Of a DNA stretch of 64,000 nt, positions 1 through 9,119 are shown piece by piece; position 1 is the stretch's first letter; the number at the start of each line of letters is the position of its first letter. Below the pieces are notes generated by a model that was not told the origin of the DNA, ran no database searches, and saw only the letters and a program-made list of their open reading frames with translations. The position numbers were made by a program, and so were the translations under genes. Origin of the DNA: Spirosoma aureum (GTDB lineage: Bacteria; Bacteroidota; Bacteroidia; Cytophagales; Spirosomataceae); NCBI RefSeq assembly GCF_011604685.1, contig NZ_CP050063.1:2068501-2132500 (forward strand), written 5' to 3'.

Positions 1-145
1 TGGAAACGATAGAGCAATAATGCGATTTCTCCGCATCTGTGGTCAGATTTAACCGGGTTATTGAAAAAATGATATCGCCCGGCTTTATAGTTTTATAAGC
101 GATATGTTAAAATTAATTAAATGCATATTGAAATAGTTAAAAAAT

Positions 146-2680
146 ATGTTCTATAGATGCAGTAGATTCGGAATAGGTTTTTTATTTAAGAGCCAGTACT
201 TAACCGTAATTATTATTTTATTTATGACCATTCTGACTGGGTATGCTCAATCAGGTAGTACGACCAAACCTGCCCTCAACCCGCCGGCAACCCCATTGTT
301 GACCATTGATCCTTATTCGAGTGTATGGTCATTTAGTAACCAGCTTAACGGCGATGCAACTCGCCACTGGACAGGGCAACCGCAGCAATTAAATGGGTTG
401 ATTCGCGTTGATGGACGAACGTTTCGATTCATGGGTAATCCATCCTTTGCTGGTGAAACGATCGTTCCGTCTGCACAACGCCAGACTTATCAGGCTCGTT
501 ATGTGACCGATAAGCCAGCCTCCGAAAGCTGGACTAGCCCCGATTTCGATGATAGCCAATGGGCTACAGGAGAAGCTACGTTTGGAAGCCGGGATGGCGA
601 TCATACCAAATGGACAACCAATGATATTTATATCCGGCGAACTGTCACGCTGGATCAGGTACCTGATGGCCCGCTTGTCGTTGATGCTATTCAGAACGAT
701 AATTATGAGTTGTTCATCAATGGCGAACGGATGACCAAGGTGAGCGGTGTTTCGCCAATCTATCGGCTGACACCGACTAATCGCAAAGCGTCGGAGGTGT
801 TGCGGAAAGGTCGGAATGTAATCGCTTTCCATAGTCAGAATTTGTCGGGTCCAGGTTTTGTCGATCTGGGGCTTGTTGAAGAGCGGATTCTGAACTATAA
901 ACCGGCCACACAAACCGGTCGACGGACAACGGCAACACAGTCTGAATACACTTTCTCGGTGGAGGGTGTTGAGCTAACGGTTACGTTCATGGCTCCTTTG
1001 CTCATGGATAATCTGGACGTCTTATCGAGACCTGTTCAGTATGTTAGCTACAGTGTACGATCGACCGATGGTAAGCAGCACGATGTACAGGTATATACTG
1101 ATGCTTCGTCTGAACTTGCCGTTAATTCGCCTGATCAACTCGTAACCTGGCGCCGTGGTAAAGCCGGAAAGTTGGATTACATGCGTGTCGGTACAGCCGA
1201 TCAGAAAATTTTGGGTAGGAAGGGCGATGATGTGCGGATCGACTGGGGGTATTTATATATCGCATCGACGACCGAGCCAGGCACGAATCGACGGATCGGG
1301 TCATTGGCCAGTGCATTGAACCAGTTTGAGCGCGAGGGACGTGTAACGGATATGCATGAACGCATGCCCCGCACCGTAAGCGATAGCCTGCCCGTTCTGG
1401 CCACCAGCATGGAATTGGGAAAAGTCGATAATAAACCAGTGGAGCGGCATTTGCTGATTGGGTATGATGATATTCAATCTGTGGAGTACTTCGGCAAACC
1501 GCTGAATGCCTGGTGGCGCCGATACACAAATGGGAACACATCCATTGAGCAAGCGCTACAGGATGCTGAAGTCGATTATACTAAATTAAAAAAGCAATGT
1601 GACGCGTTCGATAAGCAACTGTATGCTGATGCCTTGAAAGCAGGTGGCGCAGCCTATGCCGAGTTGTGTATTGTTGCCTATCGGCAGGCAATTGCAGCCC
1701 ATAAACTGGTTGCTGGGCCAAACGGAGAAGCCTTCTTTTTCTCGAAAGAAAATTTCTCGAATGGCTCAATTGGCACTGTAGACGTAACCTATCCTTCAGC
1801 CCCGCTCTTTCTGATATATAACCCGCTATTATTGAAAGGGATGATGGAACCCATTTTTCAGTACTCTGAAAGCGGGAAATGGACCAAGCCCTTTGCTGCC
1901 CATGACGTTGGGACCTATCCGTTGGCGAATGGGCAAACATATGGTGAAGACATGCCGGTTGAAGAGTGCGGAAATATGTTGATTCTGACAGCAGCTATTG
2001 CCGCTGTCGAAGGGAATGCTACGTATGCCCGACAGCATTGGAAAACGCTGACAACCTGGACCGACTACCTGATTAAAGACGGTTTCGATCCGGCCAATCA
2101 ACTCTGCACTGACGATTTTGCCGGCCATATTGCCCGCAACGCAAATCTATCGGTAAAAGCCATCATGGGCATTGCCAGTTATGGTTATCTGGCAGGTCGT
2201 CTGGGCGATAAAGCCCGTGAAAAGGAGTATATCGAGATGGCGCGCGACCTGGCCCGCAAGTGGATGAAACTCGCTGATAACGGGGATCACTATACCCTTA
2301 CTTTTGAAAACGAAGGCACCTGGAGCCAGAAGTACAATCTGGTATGGGATAAACTGCTAAAACTGGACATTTTTCCTAAAGAAGTATCCCAGAAAGAAAT
2401 TGCCTATTATCTAACAAAACAGCAACCATTTGGTCTACCTCTGGACAGCCGTAGAACATACACCAAATCAGACTGGATTATATGGACAGCTACACTGGCC
2501 GACCGCCCGGCCGATTTCGACGCGCTGATTGCACCTGTATTGCGGTTTGTGAACGAAAGCCCCGACCGGATTCCACTAAGCGACTGGCATGAAACCACCG
2601 ATGGGAAGCATGTTGGTTTTCGGGCACGATCGGTTGTTGGCGGCTATTACATCAAAATGCTGGCAGAGAAACTAAAGTAA
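146..2680 (+). CDS. Secreted GtaA-like glutaminase (DUF4964/DUF5127/DUF4965/DUF1793)
   Basis: The 844-aa product has a hydrophobic leader at about residues 18-34 ending in GYAQS, so it is probably exported. The order of domains matches the glutaminase A family: an N-terminal DUF4964-type segment (around 45-100), a jelly-roll-like DUF5127 region, then DUF4965 and a DUF1793 (alpha/alpha six-helical) C-terminal half. Characteristic stretches are GQTYGEDMPVEECGN near residue 595 and DDFAGHIARNANLSVKAI near 655. Family members are extracellular and some release glutamate from glutamine; substrate is not provable here. It is monocistronic: the next gene is convergent and 279 bp away. The leader has ATGs at 146 and 224; the longer start keeps a normal n-region. 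No adjacent SusC/D pair suggests a polysaccharide role. Confidence 0.85.
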   Translation: MFYRCSRFGIGFLFKSQYLTVIIILFMTILTGYAQSGSTTKPALNPPATPLLTIDPYSSVWSFSNQLNGDATRHWTGQPQQLNGLIRVDGRTFRFMGNPSFAGETIVPSAQRQTYQARYVTDKPASESWTSPDFDDSQWATGEATFGSRDGDHTKWTTNDIYIRRTVTLDQVPDGPLVVDAIQNDNYELFINGERMTKVSGVSPIYRLTPTNRKASEVLRKGRNVIAFHSQNLSGPGFVDLGLVEERILNYKPATQTGRRTTATQSEYTFSVEGVELTVTFMAPLLMDNLDVLSRPVQYVSYSVRSTDGKQHDVQVYTDASSELAVNSPDQLVTWRRGKAGKLDYMRVGTADQKILGRKGDDVRIDWGYLYIASTTEPGTNRRIGSLASALNQFEREGRVTDMHERMPRTVSDSLPVLATSMELGKVDNKPVERHLLIGYDDIQSVEYFGKPLNAWWRRYTNGNTSIEQALQDAEVDYTKLKKQCDAFDKQLYADALKAGGAAYAELCIVAYRQAIAAHKLVAGPNGEAFFFSKENFSNGSIGTVDVTYPSAPLFLIYNPLLLKGMMEPIFQYSESGKWTKPFAAHDVGTYPLANGQTYGEDMPVEECGNMLILTAAIAAVEGNATYARQHWKTLTTWTDYLIKDGFDPANQLCTDDFAGHIARNANLSVKAIMGIASYGYLAGRLGDKAREKEYIEMARDLARKWMKLADNGDHYTLTFENEGTWSQKYNLVWDKLLKLDIFPKEVSQKEIAYYLTKQQPFGLPLDSRRTYTKSDWIIWTATLADRPADFDALIAPVLRFVNESPDRIPLSDWHETTDGKHVGFRARSVVGGYYIKMLAEKLK

Positions 2681-2959
2681 ATAAGCGTTAATTCATTTTT
2701 TGTATATACAAGCACGAGATTTAAAAAAATACTAAAGTTACAGCGATGAATTAGTCAGCTTCACTAGCAATCAGGGAGGGCTGATTTGCGGGCACCTGTT
2801 TTTAGGATAAATTCGGATAAACTGAGCTAGTTGCCGAAAAAGAAAATTCAATGTTCGTTTCGTAATTGCTTAAGATTCCTGATCAATTTTTAAAGTTAAC
2901 ATGTTGAAAAATGGTCTCAGGCGCGTTGTGTTCAAACACTACGTTTTTGATCCCATTGG

Positions 2960-3610
2960 TCAATACATCTGTAACTGATCCGATTCAAATACATGTTTGC
3001 CTATCAACCCCTGTTGCATGGTAGTCAGCATGGCATTCGCGACTTTAGATGCTTCAACCCCTTTATATTTTGCTGGAATAAGAGGAGAAAACAACCGCAT
3101 GGCACCTTCGGCCAGCCGTTCACCTAACCGATTTCCTCCCCGGTTTCCGAGGAGGAGGGAAGGTCGAAAAATCAATAATGACGGATAGTTCAGCGCTGTA
3201 AGATCGCGTTCTACTTCCCCTTTAACCCGATTATAAAAAAACGTTGAATTTGCATCGGCACCCATAGCAGTAACAATAGCGAATTGCTGAGCACCAGCAG
3301 CCAGACCTAATCGGGCAATATCCATTGGATACTGGTAATCAACTTTTCGAAAAACCTCCTTTGAACCTGCCTTTTTCATCGTTGTACCCAGGCAGCAGAA
3401 GATATCGTCGGCTTGGGTCAGTAGGCCATTGGGGTAGTCGAAATCGAATTGAACCTCCTGTAAGCGAGGGTGCTGCCAGTTTAACGACTTTCGCACCAGA
3501 ACTTTAACTTTTTCATAGAGGGGAGAATCGACCAGTCGATGAGTAAGCAGGTCGCCGATAAGCCCCGTAGCACCAAGGACTATAGCTGTTTTAGGAGTAG
3601 GTGCAGTCAT
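2960..3610 (-). CDS. NAD(P)-binding Rossmann oxidoreductase (HTATIP2/TIP30-like atypical SDR)
   Basis: A 216-aa cytoplasmic protein with an N-terminal dinucleotide-binding loop GATGLIG (G13, G16, G19) and a YNRVK segment near residue 126 that fits the YxxxK catalytic motif of short-chain dehydrogenases. DIFCCLGTTMKKAGSKEVF followed by RKVDYQY is typical of the small HTATIP2/YwnB-like NAD(P)H-binding group. The substrate is unknown. The ATG at 3610 lies 73 bp from the divergent macroglobulin gene, so the two share a short promoter region. There is nothing unusual in length or motifs. Confidence 0.85.
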   Translation of the reverse strand: MTAPTPKTAIVLGATGLIGDLLTHRLVDSPLYEKVKVLVRKSLNWQHPRLQEVQFDFDYPNGLLTQADDIFCCLGTTMKKAGSKEVFRKVDYQYPMDIARLGLAAGAQQFAIVTAMGADANSTFFYNRVKGEVERDLTALNYPSLLIFRPSLLLGNRGGNRLGERLAEGAMRLFSPLIPAKYKGVEASKVANAMLTTMQQGLIGKHVFESDQLQMY

Positions 3611-3621
3611 GTCAAAGAGGA

Positions 3622-3629
3622 TATTTTTG
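3622..3629 (+). promoter_or_regulatory. Candidate -7 box (TATTTTTG) for the macroglobulin/TonB-plug gene
   Basis: TATTTTTG matches the Bacteroidota sigma-ABfr -7 consensus TAnnTTTG exactly and lies 54 bp upstream of the ATG at 3684, in the 73-bp divergent gap. No clear TTG/TTTG -33 element is seen at the right spacing, so this is a plausible but unproven promoter. Confidence 0.4.
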
Positions 3630-3683
3630 CTAATTTAGTCGCTCATTGAGCAGTTGGAGATACTTAATGAAAAAACCTATTTT

Positions 3684-5852
3684 ATGCACCACACCATCCA
3701 TCGAACAACCATTCTTAGTCTGCTAACGGCGATTGGTTTACTATCGGCATTTCGCTTTATAAACAACGATGACTTTATAAAACAATTATTAGTTAAATTC
3801 CAGACTTATAACCAACAACGACCTCTCGAAAAAGTATATATCCATACAGACCGTGCTATTTATCTCACCGGTGAAACGATCTGGATGAAAGGCTATATTT
3901 TCGATGGGAATACTCACGGTATTGATACCATCAGTCGGGTGCTTTATGTGGATTTAGTCGATCCGTATGCCCGGCGTATTCGCCTTCGATCACAACTTCG
4001 GGCCACAACAAGTTATGCGCCTGGTCAGCTTGCTTTACCTGATTCGTTAGCGGCTGGAACATATCTGCTTCAGGCCTATACAAACTACATGCGCAACTTC
4101 CCGGAAGCTTATTACTTTACCAAAACACTGACGATTCTGCGGACGGATGGCGCAACTACAAAGCCTGCAAGTGCAGTAATAGTTAAGTCAAATCGACTGG
4201 ATGTACAGTTTTTGCCCGAAGGAGGCCAATTGGTTGAGGGTTTAGAAGCAAGGGTAGCGTTTAAAGCGGTTAATGCATCGGGACATAACCAGACAGTTGA
4301 AGGGTTTGTGCTGAACGCAAAGAAAGATACGGTCACGGGTCTTTCCAGCACACATTTGGGTATGGGCTTTTTTACCCTTACTCCTGAAGTCGGCCAGACT
4401 TATACGGGATTCGTCAAACAGGCCGACGGATCGCTGGAGCCCTATCCATTACCAATTGTTCAGCCGCAGGGGGTGATCATGCAGGTAGATAATCTGAGTA
4501 ATAAGGATCACATTCGGGTGTATCTGCGTCACAACAAAACCAGTGCTGACCCTGCGGCCATGATGACGCTTCTGGCTCAGACGCGCGGACGGGTGATTCA
4601 GGTTGCCAAAGTGCCTTTATCGAAAAAAGGCTCGCTGGTACAGCTACCTAAAGTTGATTTTCCCGAAGGAATCACCCAACTCACGCTTTTCGATGAAACA
4701 AATAAACCAGCCTGTGAGCGACTTGTCTTCGTTACAAAAAATGAGCAAATCAATATCGGTCTGTCGACCGACAAAGCATCCTATAAAAACCGCGAGAAAG
4801 TTGAGTTGACCATCTCTACAACGGATCCAGCAGGTAAGCCTGTGGCTGCTAATCTATCATTGGCCGCTCTTGACGCCCGACAGGCACCTGAAGTCGACTC
4901 GAATAGCGCCAGTATAGTATCGCATCTGTTGCTTTCATCGGACCTGACGGGTACGATTGAACAACCAGGTTACTACTTCAACTCCATCCATAAAGATCGC
5001 TGGCAGCAACTGGACTTGCTCCTGATGACGCAGGGATGGCGACGCTTTACCTGGACCGAAGTGCTGGGTGATACGATTCAGCCCGTTAAATACCATGTTG
5101 AACGCGGGTTATCGCTCACAGGTCGGGTGCTCCGGCCCAATCAGAAAGGAATTGCCAGTAAAGTGAAGTTGACGTTTGTCTTGTCCAGGCGTGATAGCAC
5201 ACGCGACTTTCTGACTGGCGATAGCGATGAGTCGGGTCATTTCGGCGCTTATGACCTTGATTTTACAGACACAACAACAGTATTGATTCAGGGTGTTAAG
5301 GGCAAAGCAAACCGTGATCTGGCTATTTCGCTCGATCAGTTACTGACTCCAACCGTTACCATCACACGCATACCGTATAATCCCCTTGAATTTAGGTCTG
5401 ATGAATTGGCCGAATTCATTAGACGTACCAAAGAATATCAGGAAATAGAGCGGCAAATTCGCCGGAATGGAGAGGTATTGCTCCAATCTGTTACGGTAAA
5501 GGCGAAGAAGTTTCAGGAACATGACTCCCGAACGATTTATGGCACACCCGATGCCAGCATCAAATTCGATCAGATGAATACAGCTGGCCGAATGACCATT
5601 CTGGATGTGATTCAGGGGCGAATTGCGGGTGTGCAGGTAATTGGCAACGGTCTGAGTGCACGGGTACAGATTCGGGGGGCGGCTAATTTTAGTGGACCCG
5701 TTGAACCCTTGTTTGTACTGGACGGTATGCCTATGGATTTGCAGGCTGTGCTTGGTGTATCGGTGCAGGACGTTGATCGCATCGATGTGTTAAAGGGACC
5801 GTCGGCTGCTATTTATGGCTCTCGGGGGGCGGTGGTGTTATTTCTATTCTGA
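3684..5852 (+). CDS. Macroglobulin-like surface protein with TonB plug domain, frameshifted near its 3' end
   Basis: The ATG at 3684 starts a protein with an N-terminal signal/anchor (TILSLLTAIGLLSAFRF), macroglobulin MG-type beta domains beginning at VYIHTDRAIYLTGETIW, and, at about residues 620-715, a TonB-dependent-receptor plug (RGAANFSG, EPLFVLDGMPMD, VDRIDVLKGPSAAIYGSRGA). Proteins of this MG-plus-plug type occur in Bacteroidota without a beta-barrel; their role at the envelope is not settled. Reading stops at 5852 right after the plug motif that should continue as GGVISILTKRG. The missing residues are present in another frame from 5831, so one G appears to be lost. An in-frame TTG at 3654 is the alternative start, but the ATG gives a better leader. 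It is either a recent pseudogene, a programmed -1 slip, or a base-calling error. Confidence 0.75.
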   Translation: MHHTIHRTTILSLLTAIGLLSAFRFINNDDFIKQLLVKFQTYNQQRPLEKVYIHTDRAIYLTGETIWMKGYIFDGNTHGIDTISRVLYVDLVDPYARRIRLRSQLRATTSYAPGQLALPDSLAAGTYLLQAYTNYMRNFPEAYYFTKTLTILRTDGATTKPASAVIVKSNRLDVQFLPEGGQLVEGLEARVAFKAVNASGHNQTVEGFVLNAKKDTVTGLSSTHLGMGFFTLTPEVGQTYTGFVKQADGSLEPYPLPIVQPQGVIMQVDNLSNKDHIRVYLRHNKTSADPAAMMTLLAQTRGRVIQVAKVPLSKKGSLVQLPKVDFPEGITQLTLFDETNKPACERLVFVTKNEQINIGLSTDKASYKNREKVELTISTTDPAGKPVAANLSLAALDARQAPEVDSNSASIVSHLLLSSDLTGTIEQPGYYFNSIHKDRWQQLDLLLMTQGWRRFTWTEVLGDTIQPVKYHVERGLSLTGRVLRPNQKGIASKVKLTFVLSRRDSTRDFLTGDSDESGHFGAYDLDFTDTTTVLIQGVKGKANRDLAISLDQLLTPTVTITRIPYNPLEFRSDELAEFIRRTKEYQEIERQIRRNGEVLLQSVTVKAKKFQEHDSRTIYGTPDASIKFDQMNTAGRMTILDVIQGRIAGVQVIGNGLSARVQIRGAANFSGPVEPLFVLDGMPMDLQAVLGVSVQDVDRIDVLKGPSAAIYGSRGAVVLFLF

Positions 5853-6163
5853 CCAAACGGGGCGCTCCCGATTATGATCTAACGAAGGATGTACCGCCCG
5901 GAACGCTTTTGGCTAAATTGCCCGGTTATGCGCCCGTGAGGGAGTTCTATGCACCAAGGTACGATACTAAAAAGCCAGAACATGTCAGACCTGATTATCG
6001 CACGACTCTTTTGTGGGCACCGCTCATTCAGACGAATGCCGAAGGTAAAGCAACCGTATCATTTTATACGTCCGATGCTAAAACCAGACTCCGTTTACGG
6101 GCCGAAGGCGTAACAACGAGCGGTATGCCGGGTGTGGGGCAGCAAGTAATACAAACACAGTAA
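5831..6163 (+). pseudogene. C-terminal remainder of the frameshifted macroglobulin/TonB-plug gene
   Basis: In the shifted frame from 5831 the sequence reads GGVISILTKRGAPDYD, the expected continuation of the TonB plug, then a segment with APVREFYAPRYD, a typical late macroglobulin strand (RTTLLWAPLIQTNAEGKAT, VSFYTSDAKTRL) and a stop at 6161-6163. There is no ATG of its own in the first 80 bases and no promoter, so it is not an independent gene. Restoring one base would give a single protein of 826 aa from the ATG at 3684. Confidence 0.7.
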
Positions 6164-6222
6164 ACCATCTGAACCGTAAATAGCTGACTAGTGCTAAATA
6201 ATTATGAATTTATCGGAAAAAT

Positions 6223-6270
6223 TATAGTATCAGATTACAGGATAAATTAGATCTATAGTCTGATACTATA
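6223..6270. terminator. Inverted repeat between convergent genes
   Basis: A perfect 12-bp inverted repeat (TATAGTATCAGA at 6223-6234 and TCTGATACTATA at 6259-6270) encloses 24 nt in the gap between the converging macroglobulin and glycosyltransferase genes. It is AT-rich with a long loop, so as a terminator it would be weak; the position is what supports the call. Confidence 0.4.
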
Positions 6271-6291
6271 TTAAAGAATTGTTATAAATTA

Positions 6292-7302
6292 TTAAACTAC
6301 AAAGTATCGCCGAAACACTGATACTTTTCGAAAAGTATCAACCATCTCATTGTGGTTTTTATAGATCTTTAATCTAGCCTTTAGCCATATTATTTTTAAA
6401 TCAATTGCATTGGTATCCGATGCGCTAAGTACTAGTATTGTTTTTTTTGCTATGGTAAAAAGTAAATAAAACCCACGAAGTGAAAAATTTACTAGTAACA
6501 TCAGCCTAAAGACAATTAAATTATTTGTGTTTATGGTCAGGTGAATTTTATAAGGCTCTAATACGATATATGCAAGAGCATTTTCATTTAGAAGCTCTAC
6601 ATAATAATTCCAGGTGGTACGGACTTTTGGAATAAAGTGCTTAAATTGAAGACGATTATCATAGTAAATGGAATAACCAGCCAGGGCGATTGCATAGCAT
6701 AATTCCATGTCTCCTCCAGTGCTAAGTTTGGTTCCTTTTCGATCAGTAAGTGAGAATTCGAATCCAGCCAGGCGAAGTGTTTCATAGGCTGATTTACGAA
6801 TAATACACCCTGCACCATATATTCCATACGAACGTACCATTCGTGATCTGTATACCTGAGTTCCGCCTGCATGAATTGGATAGTTAATAGTCCATGCAGG
6901 TGGGGGGATTTCGTATATTAAATTGCCATGACCGCCCAGTACGCCAATAATTGGATGGCTCTCCATAATTTTATAGGCAGTGCTAACATAATCATTGTCT
7001 AACCAGTTATCATCGTCGCACATGAGTATATACTCATATTGTGCCTCGCTAAACCCCATATCTCGAGCATAGCTTAAGCCCTTTATTGACTGATGTAAAA
7101 CACGAAAAGGTATGGTACATTCATGCAAACTCCATAATTCTTCTGCTATACGAGCTGAACCATCAGTAGAAGCATTGTCAATAAGAAGCACTTCCCAATT
7201 TACGTCAGAAGGTACATTTTGTTGGGCAATGTGACGCAAGGTTGGCTCCAAACGGCTTGCCCCGTTATAGGTACAGATAACAATTGATACGCCGTTTTGC
7301 AT
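6292..7302 (-). CDS. Family 2 glycosyltransferase
   Basis: The 336-aa protein opens with VSIVICTYNGASRLEPTL and has the nucleotide-sugar/metal site as CDDDNW at about residues 95-100, the GT-A fold signature of family GT2. A hydrophobic stretch near residues 260-290 (LMLLVNFSLRGFYLLF) suggests membrane association, as usual for surface-polysaccharide transferases using lipid-linked acceptors. Its ATG overlaps the stop of the upstream glycosyltransferase by one base (TAATG), so the two are translationally coupled. It is the last gene of the leftward polysaccharide region; the sugar transferred cannot be told from sequence. Confidence 0.88.
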   Translation of the reverse strand: MQNGVSIVICTYNGASRLEPTLRHIAQQNVPSDVNWEVLLIDNASTDGSARIAEELWSLHECTIPFRVLHQSIKGLSYARDMGFSEAQYEYILMCDDDNWLDNDYVSTAYKIMESHPIIGVLGGHGNLIYEIPPPAWTINYPIHAGGTQVYRSRMVRSYGIYGAGCIIRKSAYETLRLAGFEFSLTDRKGTKLSTGGDMELCYAIALAGYSIYYDNRLQFKHFIPKVRTTWNYYVELLNENALAYIVLEPYKIHLTINTNNLIVFRLMLLVNFSLRGFYLLFTIAKKTILVLSASDTNAIDLKIIWLKARLKIYKNHNEMVDTFRKVSVFRRYFVV

Positions 7303-8309
7303 TAATAATTAAGTAATAGTCTACTATATAAATAGGCAGCTTTTAAATATAAAAGCATATCTTGATGCAAATGAAGACATCCTTTTATTTGTGCGTAAAC
7401 AATCTGTTTATCACGCGATTTTACCCATTCATGATTAGCCCTACCTAGATAGGAATGAGCGTATTTTTTTAACGAGTTTCTTTTAACCTCGTAACGTTCA
7501 CTTTCAGGTAAATACTGTTGAATTGTCTCAATAACCCATAACAAATCGCGCAAATTTTGGCCTGTTTGTAATGATTGAGTAGAAATAGAGGTCGAGTGAA
7601 GGCGATAGGCTGCTAAAACGTTTGGTGTATACGCTATTGGATATTTATGAGCAATACGTGTCCACATTTCCCAATCTTCACCATAGGTTACACCATAAAA
7701 CCCACCTAATTGCTCATAGACCTCTCGTTTAACCGTTATACTACAATACTGTATTCGTTGTGCAATGGCTAAGCGCATTAGCCAATTACTTAGAATACCA
7801 TTGTTCGAAGCCTCTTCGTCTGTGGGTTTGATTAGATGGCCATTTTCATCTAAGTGATTGTGTCTGCAAAAAGCAGCTCCAATCTCAGGATAGCTATCAA
7901 ATAATGAAGCTATTGCATTGTAGTATCCGTTATAAACTTTATCGTCGCCATGCAATAAATGGATTAACTGGCCACGTGACCGGTTTAGACAAGTCTCAAA
8001 ATTACGAAGGCTCCCAACGTTATGAGGTTGCCGAAAATAGGTAATTCTTCCTTGACCAATTTCAGCCACCAATGAAGCAATATCGCCATCAGTGCTAGCA
8101 TCATCAATAACTTCGATCTGCATTTGGGATGGCCCCATATCTTGCATTAGTACACTAGTTAATGTTTCTTTTAAGTAGTGTGCGCAATTATAAACGGGGA
8201 TCATAACCGACCAGAGTACCCTTTTTTCGGCTACCGAGACTGGATTTATAGGAGGAGGTTCTAGAGGTATACGGTTCAAGACTAGTGTGGATGTTACTGT
8301 TAATGCCAA
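7302..8309 (-). CDS. Family 2 glycosyltransferase
   Basis: A 335-aa GT2 enzyme: SVMIPVYNCAHYLKETLTSV begins the GT-A fold after a 30-residue N-terminal extension, EVIDDASTDG and LLHGDDKVYNGYY carry the conserved acidic residues, and GEDWEMWTRIA matches the ED acceptor motif. The only long-frame start is TTG at 8309 (no ATG precedes the catalytic core); ATA and TTA codons upstream reach a stop quickly, so TTG is the best choice but is not certain. It is coupled to the downstream glycosyltransferase. Upstream lies an 810-bp gap, so this pair probably has its own promoter. Confidence 0.85.
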   Translation of the reverse strand: MALTVTSTLVLNRIPLEPPPINPVSVAEKRVLWSVMIPVYNCAHYLKETLTSVLMQDMGPSQMQIEVIDDASTDGDIASLVAEIGQGRITYFRQPHNVGSLRNFETCLNRSRGQLIHLLHGDDKVYNGYYNAIASLFDSYPEIGAAFCRHNHLDENGHLIKPTDEEASNNGILSNWLMRLAIAQRIQYCSITVKREVYEQLGGFYGVTYGEDWEMWTRIAHKYPIAYTPNVLAAYRLHSTSISTQSLQTGQNLRDLLWVIETIQQYLPESERYEVKRNSLKKYAHSYLGRANHEWVKSRDKQIVYAQIKGCLHLHQDMLLYLKAAYLYSRLLLNY

Positions 8310-9119
8310 TAATATCTCTATATTCTATAGAATCACTGCCAATAAGTTTATGCTTACAGACAGTAAATTTTGATACCTATTGATAAACAGAGATTTTCCA
8401 ACATAACCAGCTTCCAGACTGCCGAAGTTAGTATGTAGAAGTGGTTGTAAATTTATTAATAAATATTATAATAACTTACACCATAGAATATAACTTAAAT
8501 GCAAGTTTTATGCAGAGCCTTAAAGTTGTTTCTCAGCACCCCTGGAAGGGCAGATTGTCATTACTTTTTAAGAGATGGACAATAGAGAAGCTCCTATAAC
8601 AAATAGCTTTTCTGATCCTGATGAGCCTGCATCTTTCGGAGAATTCTGTCCAACACTTCGACTGTCCGAACAATAGTGGGCCCTTTATTCAACATCACGC
8701 ATTCTGCGAGGTGGCCCATAGATCCATTCATAATCTCCGTTTAGGAGAAAGTGGCCCTAGTTTAGCTATCCTTCTAACACTTGCGTTGCCCAGATGAGTA
8801 GCCTGTGAGCTGCTTCACTCAGCTACGCAATTTCCTCTGTACTTCGGCTAGTTACTCAAACAGCATTCAACAGCCAGACCACCCCGAGCCAGCATGATTC
8901 AAAGTGTGGTTATATTTGTTGATCGTTTTTCTTTACCGGTATTCGATTAAGTCCGTCAAGTTGGGCTTAGATGGCTACCCGTTTAGACATCGGTTAGTGG
9001 GTATTGGCGTGAGTGAAGACAGATTTATTGGTGTAAGGTCAGATTCTTAAAACTTGGCTCTGCAGATACAGAAACCGATATGACGTCCACTTCATTACTG
9101 ACTAATTCAACGATCAATA
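8310..9119. other. 810-bp stretch without a convincing gene
   Basis: No recognisable protein is encoded here. Two short frames were seen: 8594-8731 on the minus strand (45 codons, ATG preceded by GGAG) and 8904-9050 on the plus strand (48 codons, GTG start). Neither resembles a known family. On the minus strand above 8731 one frame reads like protein but is broken by several stops, as expected of a decayed gene. The stretch separates the two-glycosyltransferase pair from the rest of the polysaccharide cluster and may be a relic of a lost gene or insertion. Confidence 0.4.

Noticed and set aside
389..913. 174-codon minus-strand frame
   Set aside because: Antisense to the GtaA-like gene, no motif and no start context.
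8594..8731. 45-codon minus-strand frame with a GGAG upstream of ATG
   Set aside because: No homology recognised and Shine-Dalgarno sequences are not a reliable sign in Bacteroidota; kept only as a note in the gene-free region.
8904..9050. 48-codon plus-strand frame starting at GTG
   Set aside because: Too short, non-ATG start, no recognisable motif and opposite to the cluster.
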